A DNA stretch of 64,000 nucleotides from Candidula unifasciata (taxonomy: Eukaryota > Mollusca > Gastropoda > Stylommatophora > Geomitridae). Shown here piece by piece: positions 23,190 to 33,689 of this stretch; the stretch's first letter is position 1, and every line of letters starts with the position of its first letter. Below the pieces are notes generated by a model that was not told the DNA's origin, made no database searches, and was given only the letters and a program-made list of their open reading frames with translations. Both the position numbers and the translations under genes were made by a program. Location of the stretch: positions 228,501 to 292,500 of the forward strand of contig CAJHNH020000202.1 in assembly GCA_905116865.2 (NCBI GenBank), written 5' to 3'.

Positions 23190-23365
23190 CACCAGGACAT
23201 CACACAAGCGATAAACACCCGATGACACAAAGTGCCACCATGCGGATGAGGATCACCGTGGAGAGGTCCCAGAAACCGCGTTCAGACATTTGGCCATAAT
23301 GATGACCTGCCTATATTGCGGCCCCTGGCAAAAGCCAGAGTGGGGCTTCAAATAACAAAAAATTA
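23190..23365 (-). repeat. SINE family VI copy
   Basis: An inverted match to 1349-1522, including ccaccatgcggatgaggatc, ggagaggtcccagaaaccgc and tatattgcggcccctggc. It abuts the LINE fragment just upstream. Confidence 0.78.
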
Positions 23366-24003
23366 CGTCTTAAGAAGGACGTAAAGGATCTTCAAAACAT
23401 GTTCCATTTTCCCTTTTGTTTGCCCCTTATGTATACTATAAATAGCTACCCCTTCCTTTATTTTGTGTGTTCATTTTCATTCAGCTGTTAACTCCTCCCA
23501 AACCGTAACTACCACACAGGTTACATTTTCAACTCTAATTACAGCTATAATGTTTTATTTAACAATCCCACTGAGGGCCAGGTTTAATGTGATTTTTATT
23601 TATTTATTGCAAAAATCAGTAAAAGTAAACTTCACTGATTTATATCTCTTTGAATATTTTTCCCTATTACATCCCTTACATAATTGCTTTAAAAAAAATT
23701 TTTTTTTTTTTTAAACTTCGCCGTTATTACCCTTGAAACTCAGACTCCAAGATAGGGGCCTCAGAGAAGGTGGTTGCTTTATCAGGCAGCTTTGGGGGGG
23801 TGCCACCACGCCAAACTGTAACCCGGAGTAACTGTTGGTGGTAGCAGTAACTATGGGAAGACCCGGTCTAGGAAGCTCCTACCATCATTCCACATCAGGG
23901 TCACATCCGACACCCTGTTGAACAATTATTTGCTACAGAAAACTCTGAGAAGAGACGAAAAAGAGAGAAAATCACCAAACACGCACTGAAATGGGACACT
24001 GGC
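23366..24003. other. No supported feature
   Basis: AT-rich sequence with an A/T homopolymer near 23690-23712. Nothing recognisable. Confidence 0.45.
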
Positions 24004-24330
24004 GGGTCGAGGAAACAACTGCATCCAAGAGAAAATTTAAAAGATGGAAGGCTCATGTTGTGTTCCTATCCCATGGAGTTTCTACCACATATATGGCAGC
24101 GATGGAGACCAAGAGGAGATAATGGACTGGAGAATAAAATAAATTTAAATTATCAATTAAATCTAGTACTAAATAACAGAAAGATTATGCCACAAAAGTT
24201 ACTGTTATTGGGTTAGGTCCATGGCAGACCTCTGTCCCCAGGACATTTAATTCGGAACCCTGCGCCCAAAGGGATCAGTGTGACAATTTTTCTACACATC
24301 AATTCGCCCCTTATACTGAAAACAGAAAGA
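24004..24330 (+). repeat. About 330-bp dispersed repeat, copy 1
   Basis: Shares long stretches with 28014-28350 in the same orientation, for example aaggctcatgttgtg, tttctaccacatatatggca, acaaaagttactgttat and gacaattttt. The class is unknown and no coding capacity was seen. Confidence 0.75.
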
Positions 24331-24589
24331 TAATCCTACAAATGTGACTACTGTCACTGGGATGCGAGATCCTAGGGTTTCACTGAATCTTTGGCACTGC
24401 ATATTAGATGGAGTGGCCACTTCCCTTCCTGCTCATTTTTTTTTGTTTTTTTTTCAGGTAATTCCTAGAAAAATGGCCGGCATTCATTGTTTATGGTAAA
24501 AGAAAATGGACCCTCTTTATGTCAGTGGCACACCAGGCATATGATGATACACATATCACTGTTCAACAGTCGGTACTTAGTTGAGTGGT

Positions 24590-24755
24590 GTGGCTGATAG
24601 AATGCTGACCGCCTTTACTTCTCAGGACATTACCTGATACCCATTTTAGGCTGAGTCGACCTAGGGGGCCATATTTTCGGGAAGGGTGGAGGAAAATCTT
24701 GATCAGATTCTACTGGGCAAGCATCTAGCCACTACGTTACCTTGGGAAAACATGA
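24590..24755 (-). repeat. SINE family III copy
   Basis: The inverted copy has cgcctttacttctcaggaca, ttacctgatacccattttag and gcatctagccactacg, the last corresponding to the box-A region. Confidence 0.68.
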
Positions 24756-25099
24756 TCCCGTGTATGCTGGCTTTAAAACCCAGCCCACTGTCTTGGCAGG
24801 TAAACTTACCACTAAACACTATTGGCTCGGATACTACTTACAGAAGGTTTGAAATACTGACTGATCATGTGAGTGAATCGTACAATGACTACTGCCATAA
24901 ATGAGTACACACAAACGACCAAGCCGAATCATAAAAGGACAGATTAACACATTATGACATGATTAAACCATATCATTCACCTCCTAATTACATCTAGCGC
25001 AATTACTACCCATAATTTCTTTAGGACATCATCAGTTCTGATGTTCTCTCTTCCTGATATGTTAAGACGTGTTAAATAAATGACACATACAGCACTTAC
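24756..25099. other. Intron sequence downstream of capicua exon 5 (partly)
   Basis: From 25099 leftwards this is intron after the exon donor. No next exon was found here or further left. Confidence 0.6.
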
Positions 25100-25820
25100 C
25101 ATCACCATCGCAAGACATCTGCTCCTCTTCTGCTGACCTCCGCCGGTCTTTATAAGTCACAGAACCATCAGCATACTTGCTGCCACCAGCACTATTATCC
25201 AGACTACTGATGTTGCTGCTGCTGCTCGTTGTAGGCATCATAGGAAGGAGAGTGGTGGGGGTGGGGTGCCCATCAGCTCCATGAAATTGGATCTGTGAGT
25301 TTGAACTCTGCAGAAGTCCGCCCACCGCTCCTATCACACTGCTGCTGGTGGCCGAGGAGTTCTCCACAACAGGAAGAGGCACAACAGTCGGAGCTGGGCG
25401 GAGAGGATTTATATAATGGCTCTGCCGAATCAGTGAGGGTTGTTCGGTATGGTGGCCAGCTGCAGACGATACAGGCATGTATCCTTGCCCTGCCCCGTGT
25501 GAGATGTCTAGCACTTCTCGTCTCACAACTGTCTGATTCTGGTGCAACGCTGCCGGGATGCTTTGGGGTGTCTGAAACCTATTTTCTGTCAGGTGGTCTT
25601 GTGTAATGGGAACTGAATAGTTGCGGTCCAGACCGCGTGGTCTGATCACCATCCCTCCAGAGAGACCCCCAGGCGCTGAGCCACCTGACCCGATGATAGT
25701 ACTAGCACCGCATCCAGAAACAAAACTCACAGCCGAAGACTCGGTTAAAAATCTTTGTCGGTCCTGTTCTGGTAAAGAACTCAGCTGCAACTGTCGAACA
25801 ATTGTGGACTCCCGGTTCCC
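25100..25820 (-). CDS. CIC: Capicua long isoform, exon 5 of those in window (partial)
   Basis: The exon starts after an acceptor (tttattgcag) at phase 0 and ends at a GTAAGT donor after GATG, leaving one base of a codon. It adds about 240 residues (roughly 1034-1273 of the partial protein), beginning GNRESTIVRQLQLSSLPEQD. The sequence is Ser/Thr/Pro/Gly rich with few conserved words, as expected for the disordered linker between the ATXN1-binding region and the HMG box of capicua. Assignment rests on the open frame, matching phase with the preceding exon and strand/order rather than on strong similarity. The following exon, expected to lead towards the HMG box, is not in the window, so the gene is cut by the left edge. 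Confidence 0.85.
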
Positions 25821-26784
25821 CTGCAATAAATTAAAACAAAATATTAAACAGAGTTGTTTAGTGGCAAAGGCTTATATTTTTCTTGCTCAACTTTCTGATT
25901 GCTCAGCTTTTACTTTCTTGTTGTCACTCCAGGAATTACTTAACAATGTTGATGTAAGTTCAATGTTTCTTTACAATTATCCTTCCGGTATTAAGAGAAT
26001 TCAGCTCTTTCTGTCATGCTGCCTAACCTTCTGTGACATATGCTTTTTTTTTTTTTCACCTGCATGTTTCATATCCACCAATTAATATACCACAGCATTC
26101 AGACTTTACTAAGAATTTAGTCTAGTTAATTAGTTGAAGCGACCGATCATCCTCATCATACAAGTCCACAAACACTCGGATCCCATTTTCAGTATCCCCC
26201 TCACGGTGTGCAACAGATAACACCAGTCCTGTGCTGTTAACTATTTTTCTTTGGCCACTTAAATAGTGTTCAAGTCTGGCAACACCTCCTTTTACATAAT
26301 GTTCCTGTTAGGGAGTCTCCATGATGGTGAATTCCAAAAGATTTGATTCTTTTTGTGAATTTTTTTATTCCACACTAATAAATAAATCATGTGTTACCCA
26401 GGCTCTTAGGAAAAAGTAGAGAATAATAACACTGTAAAATTTTTTTAAAAAGCAAGTAGCAAAAGAGAAGGAAAACACTACAATCTTTAAAGACTGTAAT
26501 ACTAACAGGAACTGGTTTATAGTCAACTCACCCTCAAATGGTAGCTGGCAGGTTGTATTGTGATTTTAGCTAGACCGCGATATCTGGACTTTTCAGTCCA
26601 ACACAATTCTGACTTAAAGAAACTTAAACTCTTATTTAGTTGCCTTTTACAACATGCCGGCTGTGTGTGTGTGTGTGTGGGGGGTTCCTTATTCAGCACC
26701 CCCCCCCCTTTCCAACATGCTCACACACACACACAAAATGACCCTAACACAAACGCAAAGACCTTTCAATGTCAAAATGATTAC
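25821..26784. other. Capicua intron between exons 4 and 5
   Basis: AT-rich with a short T run near 26045-26056 and a GT/G then C-rich stretch at 26662-26709. No repeat family was recognised. Confidence 0.6.
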
Positions 26785-26982
26785 CTGGTCCGCTGCCAGC
26801 CTTTGACCACCGTCCATCCCTCCTGATCCAAACAATCCGGAGGATGCCACAACTTTAGGCACAGGACCAGCGGATTTTGGGGTCAGCACATCCACGCCCG
26901 AGTCCTCACTGTGTCCTGAATCCTGCTTCACTAGTGATAAAGAAAAGCTGCGAGACTTCTGGATCGAGCGGGGGTCCAGGGC
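26785..26982 (-). CDS. CIC: Capicua long isoform, exon 4 of those in window
   Basis: A 198-bp exon, phase 0 to phase 0, between a ttctttctgaaaaccag acceptor and a GTAATC donor. It encodes 66 residues (about 968-1033) starting ALDPRSIQKSRSFSLSLVKQ. The segment SGHSEDSGVDVLTP is the recognisable part: vertebrate CIC has an equivalent DSxDSGVDSVS...TP word after its ATXN1-binding region. The exon is serine-rich and probably disordered, and the DSGVD-type serines are plausible phosphosites, although that is inference. Confidence 0.88.
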
Positions 26983-27467
26983 CTGGTTTTCAGAAAGAAT
27001 ATTAAATCCACAACAAACAAACACAATTTTTTCAAGGAAGGTGTAAACTATCAATACCATCATCCTAACCATCATCCAACTGTGCCGCTATACAGTTAAT
27101 GAGGGAAATTACAGCACTTGGGAAATTCCCAAAAGTGCCCCATCTCCTTCATCTAGCTCCATTTCAGACGATATCAGTAACAATCTGATTATATGTCCAG
27201 CCTGCTTTTCCCCTGAATGTTGAGTGTAATTCAGCAACTCCTGGTGACCTTTAACCCTTCTCTCTCCAGATCTTGTGGAGACGGTACTTTTGTACCAAGT
27301 AGGGATTATCATCTACAAAAACATCCCTTCCACAGATTTAACCCTTTGTCACAACATCTCTGAGAGGATCATTTAAGCTATAATAATAATTTTTTTTTCA
27401 AGTACGTTTAAATTGGCAACATCATGATCATCATCATCATGTGGTACCGCTATAAAGTTAAAGTGAA

Positions 27468-27504
27468 GAGGATCAACTTCAGTGCACCAGGTTTGATCCC
27501 CTTT
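27468..27504 (-). repeat. SINE family V, 3' piece split by SINE IV
   Basis: The piece gaggatcaacttcagtgcac caggtttgatcc is the 3' end of an inverted family V copy. The rest of that copy resumes at 27787. It ends with the left copy of the 11-bp duplication tgatccccttt (27494-27504). Confidence 0.75.
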
Positions 27505-27786
27505 GTCTTCTTCTTCTCGTTCACCAGCTGTAAACTCTAGCGGAAAGTTCTGGTTGTTCATCCACTTCTGGACGGCAGTCCTGTTCCAGAACCTGAGTGT
27601 TGCGTGTGCATCCGTTTGACAGATCTGACTCATTTGTATGCAGACTGCCGGTTCCTTGACTCTCAGGCAGATGCACTCCGACTTCGAAGGAAGCTCCCAA
27701 TTAGTCGACTCTTACGACATGCTTTTGGGTAGGCAGTGGGTCTATTCTTGTTTTCTCTATAATAGGGCCCCGAAACCCACACGGGG
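27505..27786 (-). mobile_element. SINE family IV inserted into a SINE V
   Basis: The full-length element on the minus strand runs from ccgtgtgggtttcggggccc to a (GAA)n tail. It is bounded by the identical 11-bp sequence tgatccccttt at 27494-27504 and 27787-27797, a target-site duplication. This fixes both ends of family IV and shows it was active after family V. Confidence 0.9.
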
Positions 27787-27925
27787 TGATCCCCTTTAAA
27801 TAAAGAATTTCTGCAGAATTGGTAAGCCACCTGCTGAAAGCATTGCACAAAGCACTAACTCTGCAACTCCTAGTTATGATCACCAGGGATCTTGGCAAAA
27901 ACTGTACCATCAACTGAATGATGCA
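27787..27925 (-). repeat. SINE family V, 5' piece split by SINE IV
   Basis: Continues the interrupted copy with gcattgcacaaagcactaac and tctgcaactcctagttatga, which correspond to the central part of the 60385-60625 copy. Confidence 0.65.
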
Positions 27926-28013
27926 GTCTGTGAAGGTAACCCACAACTTCCAGACCACAGGGCAAGTGGCATAACAACTTCACCAAGGAGACCCCTTTAT
28001 ATGTCACACGTGG

Positions 28014-28350
28014 CTTGAGAAAACAACTGCAACCAAGAGAAAATTAAAGACGGAAGGCTCATGTTGTGATCGCTCTTCCGTGTAGTTTCTACCACATATA
28101 TGGCATCGGTGGAGACCAACAGGAGATAAAGGACTGGAGAATAAAACTTTCTTTCATTATCTCGAGCAGTTAAATCTAGTACTGAATAACAGAAAGATAA
28201 TCCCACAAAAGTTACTGTTATCAGGTTCGGTCCGTGGCAGATCTTTGAAAATAAGAGCGGTCGACAGGACTTATTTAATTCTGAACTTTGCCCCAAAGGG
28301 ATTAGTGTGACAATTTTTCGACACATAAATTTGCCCCTTATACTGAAAAC
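28014..28350 (+). repeat. About 330-bp dispersed repeat, copy 2
   Basis: Second copy of the repeat at 24004-24330. Both are intronic or downstream of capicua exons, in the same orientation and diverged by scattered substitutions. The relationship could be dispersed transposition or segmental duplication. Confidence 0.75.
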
Positions 28351-28624
28351 AGCCAACATATTGTGATCGACTACTTCCATCCATACAAACTGCATTTTTG
28401 GTGGTGAATGTTGGCTTCGGCACCTCTAGCAACTGCAATATGCATTTACTGTGTGCACATATTTCTGGACTGGGCCAGACAATTGTTTGTTCACCAGTTT
28501 TTCTAAACAAGACAGTGAGGGACATTTCATTTGATTTTCACTGGCACAGAAACAGAGCAAGTATGGATTGACCCGACTGAAGTGAAGTCAAAACCTCCAC
28601 TATGACTAAGACGCAACAACTTAC

Positions 28625-28925
28625 ATGTGGCTGAAAGACTCCCGCAGAGGAGAACCTGGAAGTGATCGGTGACACATGGTCCGAAGAGGAACTGCCAGAC
28701 TTGGAGCTCCAGCTCTTGGCCGGCGAAGTCACAAATCCTGGGGGTCCTTGTGGGTTGCTGTGTGGAGAGATGGGCGTGAAGGATGTTGACCGATAAGGCC
28801 CTGTTGGAGACTGCATGGACCCTAGCCCACCCTGGGCGGGGCTGGGGGAGTATGATGGACTTGTGGATGTTGAGTTGCCCAGAGAGACAAGCATGTTGGC
28901 TGCTTCTGTTTCATCCATGTCAAAC
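28625..28925 (-). CDS. CIC: Capicua long isoform, exon 3, ATXN1-binding motif
   Basis: A 301-bp exon starting after a gaaaattgcag acceptor with one base (G) that completes an Arg codon begun in the previous exon, and ending phase 0 at a GTAAGTTG donor. It encodes residues about 868-967. The first 16 residues, [16 protein letters not shown], match the vertebrate CIC segment (FEFDECEAAVMLVSLG) known to bind the AXH domain of ataxin-1. The rest ([14 protein letters not shown]..., [12 protein letters not shown]) aligns in style with the SP-rich FSPINASP stretch. In other animals this segment recruits ATXN1/ATXN1L to the repressor. An orthologous role here is inference from conservation. Confidence 0.95.
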
Positions 28926-29004
28926 CTGCAATTTTCAGAAGAAAGTCAGCACTTGCATTAATAAGGTGCACATGTTATAAATGAACAAGCATTAAAAGTC
29001 TTTG

Positions 29005-29167
29005 GTTAAGCATCAACAAGGAAATCACAATTTTAAGAGCATGTATCTTCCCTATAGCAACAAATGGATGTGAGTCGAATTATCTTGCAATGTTTTGGAA
29101 AGAAAAAAAAGGGACTTTGAGCTGAAATGCTCGAGAAAGATTCTTGGAATACCATGAACCAAGCAGA
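29005..29167 (+). pseudogene. LINE RT C-terminal remnant in capicua intron
   Basis: Shifting frames give EITILRACIFPIATNGCES, then LAMFWKEKK and FELKCSRKILGIP. This is the (K)AxxxPxATYGCESW...FExKCxRKILRI(P/S)W signature of non-LTR elements. The fragment is about 160 bp and frameshifted. Confidence 0.75.
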
Positions 29168-29499
29168 AAAGAAATAATGACATGATTGTAGGTCTGCCTG
29201 TGGATTATCTCTCCACCATCTATCTTCTTGGTCAGCCTCATGGCTAGTATTACCCTAGTGGTAAATCTGGCCATATCTAGATGGGAACTAGATAATTTTC
29301 TGAATCACACAGACACTGTCTAAGAAGGCCATTTCACTTCACTGTGTAGTGACACAGTACTCCATTTACCTATTGAAATATCTGCCATGGGATTACTTAA
29401 TGTTTCATGGTTCTTCTTATTCTAAAACTGATGAATTATCTTCAATTAGTGGTCCCAAGTCATCATTATGAATGTGCTAACTTGTTGATCATCCCATGA

Positions 29500-30306
29500 A
29501 CCACAGAATATATGTCTTACCCACAGAATATGAATGTGCCAACTTGTGGATCATCCCATGATCCACAGAATATGAATGTGCCAACTTGTGGGTTGTCCCA
29601 GCACCCACAGAATATGAATGTGCCAATTTGTGGGTTGTCCCAGCACCCACAGAATATGAATGTGCCAACTTGTGGGTTTCCCAGCACCCAGAGAATATGA
29701 ATGTGCCAATTTGTGGGTTGTCCCAGCACCCACAGAATATGAATGTGCCAACTTGTGGGTTGTCACAACACCCACAGAATATGAATGTGCCAACTTGTGG
29801 GTTGTCCCAACACCCACAGAATATGAATGTGCCAACTTGTGGGTTGTCCCAGCACCCACAGAATATGAATGTGCCAACTTGTGGGTTGTCCCAGCACCCA
29901 CAGAATATGAATGTGCTAACTTGTGGGTTGTCCCAGCACCCACAGAATATGAATGTGCAAACTTGTGGGTTGTCCCAACACCCACAGAATATGAATGTGC
30001 TAACTTGTGGGTTGTCCCAACACCCACAGAATATGAATGTGCCAATTTGTAGGTTGTCCCAGCACCCACAGAATATGAATGTGCCAACTTGTGGGTTGTC
30101 CCAGCACCCACAGAATATGAATGTGCTAACTTGTGGGTTGTCCCAGCACCCACAGAATATGAATGTGCCAATCTGTGGGTTGTCCCAACACCCACAGAAT
30201 ATGAATGTGCCAACTTGTGGGTTGTCCCAACACCCACATAGTATGAATGTTCTAGCCCCCAACACCCACATAGTATGAATGTTCTAGCTCCCGACACCCA
30301 CAGAAA
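29500..30306. repeat. 42-bp minisatellite, about 19 units, in capicua intron
   Basis: The unit is cccacagaatatgaatgtgc, caacttgtgggttgtcccag and ca. Because 42 is divisible by three and the unit is stop-free in several frames on both strands, long repetitive frames appear (14-residue periods such as NMNVPTCGLSQHPQ on plus and FIFCGCWDNPQVGT on minus). The array lies wholly between capicua exons 2 and 3. I interpret it as non-coding. Confidence 0.96.
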
Positions 30307-30378
30307 ATGAATGTGTTGGCTCATGGCTTGTTGATCTGTGGACAGCTACAGGTGCTCACAGCACCTAAGCTTATACTG

Positions 30379-30676
30379 TAAGGTAAAGTCGGTAGATGTG
30401 AACTAGCGTCATCGCACACGGTTACAAACCATAAGTGCTCTGCCACCAGTAAGGACAGCTGACAAGAAACTGTCCGCCTGTGTCGCCATCCGCTTGCAAC
30501 ACCGTAGCTACAGCGACGTTCCTCCATTTACCCCAGAGTGTTAACTCTGGTACCCATTACCTAGAGACTGGGTAAAACACGGGAACGGCCCGGTTTCGAA
30601 CATCGCCTGTGGGCTGCAGCGAGTCGCAGCTGGATTTGAAAGTGGGTCTCCTATCGACTGCGCTAACGTAGTCCCA
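30379..30676 (-). repeat. SINE family II copy
   Basis: Inverted copy from ggtaaagtcggtagatgtga to tatcgactgcgctaacgtag. Box B (cggtttcgaacatcg on plus) is mutated relative to the 9993 copy. Confidence 0.85.
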
Positions 30677-31296
30677 AAGCTTATACTTGAAAGTGTACAG
30701 TATCTGACCACAGTAAATATATAAAATAATCAGCTCTGTGGCTTGGATATTAGACAGCGTGTTTCACAATCTCCCAGGGTGCGATCTCTGTACTAGGTCG
30801 TTTAGAAAATAAAAAAGGTAGTGAGATTGGACGCCTGTGTACACTGTTGCACACATAAAAAAATCCCTTGGCAGTTGAAAATCAAAAGGAGTAGCCTAAA
30901 GGCACTGCCCAGGAGAATTTGGAGTTGAAAATCGACCCAAAGTATTTCAAGATCCTCGCCGGTGCTACATAACCTGTGCACGGTGCTGAGCTTCTTTGGA
31001 CTCAGGCTTGAGTTAGAAGTAGAACGGAGCACTTGTGGGTTACTTCCCGTGTGCTATAATGTTGATACGCTGTTCAAACGCCAAATTTTAAAATGTGTTT
31101 TAAAAAAAACCTTTTATTGATAGCAGAGCATGAACAAGCACGGCTGGAGTTATGTTTGTGATGGTGCTAGGGGTATGTTTATTTGTCCTATGTACCGAAA
31201 CTTATGGGACACCCTGTAGTATGAGAGTCGCACCATGGATGAGACACAATGCAATACTTCCAAGTCAGTATTTAATACACATCTCTCTGTTTGGGA

Positions 31297-31452
31297 GCCT
31301 TCATGGTGTAGAGGCTAGACAATCACTTGTAAATCTGAACTACGAGGGTTCAAATGCTAATGGAGCCAGATCAACACAGGCCCAAAGGGGTACCAGGTAA
31401 AGCCCTGGGAAGTAAAGGTGGACGGCATGCTGTTGAGGACATCCCCGACCAA
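31297..31452 (+). repeat. SINE family III copy
   Basis: The head has gtagaggctagacaatcact (box A) and gagggttcaaatgct (box B). The body has ggggtaccaggtaaagccct and gaagtaaaggtggacgg. This copy best shows the tRNA-derived head of the family. Confidence 0.82.
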
Positions 31453-31549
31453 GTGGACCAGATTGGTCTATAAAACATAGGTCTAGCACCAAATGTGTCC
31501 CCAAAAAAACCTGAATGCATGAAAGAGGGTCCTTTATTTAACTAAGTAC

Positions 31550-31729
31550 CTGTTTGCCATCATCCGTTCACGGTCAAATTCACTATGTCCGTCCCCAGTC
31601 CACTCAATGTGCCCTTCTTTCAGTGCACCCTGTCTGCAGCCTGGAAATGTTGGTGCATGTCTGAGGCTCTTGCCTTTGAGAGACAAATGTCTGGAACAGA
31701 AGCCTCTTCTCTGAGATTCTTTTGTGCAG
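31550..31729 (-). CDS. CIC: Capicua long isoform, exon 2, Cys/His segment
   Basis: A 180-bp exon between a ctatctttag acceptor and a GTACTT donor. Its first base completes the Gly codon started in the previous exon, so the joined protein reads [21 protein letters not shown], nearly identical to vertebrate CIC-L ([21 protein letters not shown]). With C803 of the previous exon this forms a C-x4-C-x9-C-x2-H pattern (C803, C808, C818, H821) that could bind zinc (inference). The exon ends [22 protein letters not shown] plus two bases, equivalent to the vertebrate acidic STEFDWGDET region, leading into the ATXN1-binding motif of the next exon. Confidence 0.95.
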
Positions 31730-31884
31730 CTAAAGATAGAGAAAGAAAAAAAAATCAATTAGCTGATGTGAAACAAGACACAAGTTTGTTGCATATCTCT
31801 GCCATTGCTGGCCCCAAGGTTGGATGAGAAAGGAGGAGAGTTGGGTGTGGGGCCAGCTCCCATAGCCTATACAAATTATGTGCA

Positions 31885-32035
31885 ACATAAAGGACGACCA
31901 AGAGAAACCCTAAGGTGAATACTAATGAGAGAAGCCAAAGGTGCTGGACTGGATTCCATCCATGACACTGAGGTGACTGCACAGGACAGAACTGAATGGG
32001 GGAATAGACTGTGGTTTGTCAACGGTTTGACCAAG
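31885..32035 (+). pseudogene. LINE 3' end (RT C-terminal remnant)
   Basis: Translation with one stop gives KGRPRETLR, then ILMREAKGAGLDSIHDTEV, then AQDRTEWGNRLWFVNGLTK. This is the KGRPRxTWRR...AxDRxEWRxLVxGL pattern that terminates several non-LTR ORF2 proteins. Confidence 0.7.
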
Positions 32036-32303
32036 TGATTTTAAATTCAGTAGTCTCCAATAGCTTTCTTAATTTTTAAATATGTTTCTAAGAATCTGGT
32101 GTACTGTCAAAATTGCCTGCAGCTGACTGCAAAGCCTGGCATATCATAATTATAAGACAATGTTCACAACCATCAAGCCAGATGGCAGCTTATTTCACTA
32201 TACTACCCAAGGTTTCACTTCCATTCTTATGCTGCTCTGCCCCTGCCCTTTTCTTCTGGCACCATGCCTTCTGCTACTATTTTTTTTCTTTTTTTACTAT
32301 TTA

Positions 32304-32694
32304 AAAATAATTTTTTTTTTTAATTTAAAAAAAGCTTCTGTAATCTGTACATAAAGATTAGTCAAACAGTCCAAGGCCCATGTCCTCGTCTGACTCCTCA
32401 GACACTTCCTTCTTTTCTTATCTTCTTAGCAGGTTTGGCATCTCCACCACCTGCAGCAGGGGCCACAGCAACCGGTCCGGCCCCAGCAGCACTGCATACG
32501 TTGCTGATCAACTCTTTCACGTTTAGGCCATTTAAAGCCTTGACCAAAAAAAACCTGGCCAGTAAGGCTCAACAGAGACGTTAGCTGCCCTGAGAAGTGT
32601 TGTAATCTTGTCATCAGTAATTGCCACTTGGTCATCTGCCAAGATAGGGGCGGCATAAATACAAGCGAGTTTACTATTAATCCAAATTCACCAT
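32304..32694 (-). pseudogene. RPLP1: Processed pseudogene of ribosomal protein P1
   Basis: Minus-strand translation across frame breaks gives [56 protein letters not shown], an Ala/Gly-rich hinge, and the hallmark tail EESDEDMGLGLFD before TAA at 32358-32360. This is the 60S acidic stalk protein P1 (RPLP1). Three stops occur just after the ATG at 32694. A run of eight T inside the body shifts the frame after WPG, and another shift lies near the AKPAKK hinge. No introns interrupt it, and an ATTAAA-containing A-rich tract (about 32304-32330) follows the stop, so it is a retrocopy within a capicua intron, in the same orientation as the gene. Confidence 0.9.
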
Positions 32695-32929
32695 GGCGCT
32701 TTCTATGGCTCAATTATTTCAGTTTCTGAGACAAGATGCTGTTTACCAGCCAATCTTCCTTGATGTTCAGATCTTTTAGAATGTTATTGTTTCTTTTCTT
32801 CTTGGTCCAAGATATTCTGAGAATCTTTCTACAGCATTTCAGTTAAAAAGGCCTATTTTCTACCTTAATGGCCATGAGATGGTTCACGACTCAACAACCA
32901 CTGTGGAAAAAGCATTAGGTAGTTACTTT

Positions 32930-33060
32930 TAGTGAGCAAGTGGCGTACAGCAATATATATGAGAGGACAACATCAAGAGATGGACAGACAGTAGTCTTAG
33001 AGTGTGTACAACCACAGCAGGAGACATACAGTGTGTGTACATGTCATAACACTGTGAGCT
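32930..33060 (+). pseudogene. LINE 3' end fragment
   Basis: A frame gives EDNIKRWTDSSLRVCTTTAG, resembling the (E)NIKRWT(N/D)SS word in the better preserved 44262-44650 copy. Too short for more. Confidence 0.55.
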
Positions 33061-33689
33061 GCAGACTTCATTTGAACTGTGATAAACATTATATGTGTTT
33101 TACGTTGGCACAGGAGCGGAGCAACTATGGGGTGACCCGTTTGCTATGAAGCTGAAACTAAGATTACCAGATTACAGACAGTGTACATTCACTGCAGTCA
33201 ACATTGTTGTTCACCTATCACAAGTGACAAAGACCACTTGTTATCCAAAGTAGTAGTGATCAATGATTATGAGTACGAAGGTGGCTGATTAGTCCAAAAT
33301 GAGCCTGGAAAGTTCTTAAGCAGTGAGGACATCAGGTGGAAGCTGTAGTAAGTGTAGGATTAGCGATATGGTTCTTTCTTGTCTGCCTCTGTTTCTTTTC
33401 TCTGCTGATGCACCATGCCTGAGGGATGTTCAGAATGGTCCTGTGCAGCAGCCTCTCGTGTTGCTGTGTTGATGCCAAAAGAGTTGAGGGCAGTTTTGAG
33501 AGTGTCCTGCTAGCACTTTTTCTGTCCTACCTGGGATCTCTACCCTTGCTAGAGCTCACCATAAAATAATCTCTTTGAGAGGTGATAGTCTGGCAGGCAG
33601 GCTAGGTGACCGGCTCAACACTGTGGAGATGGCAGCTGCCTTTATTATCCTGTGGTTGCTCCATTACATAGGACCTCTTCTTCTTCTCA

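Noticed and set aside
29489..30324. Two about 260-codon minus frames and a 230-codon plus frame
   Set aside because: They come from the 42-bp minisatellite inside a capicua intron. Equal openness on both strands argues against coding.
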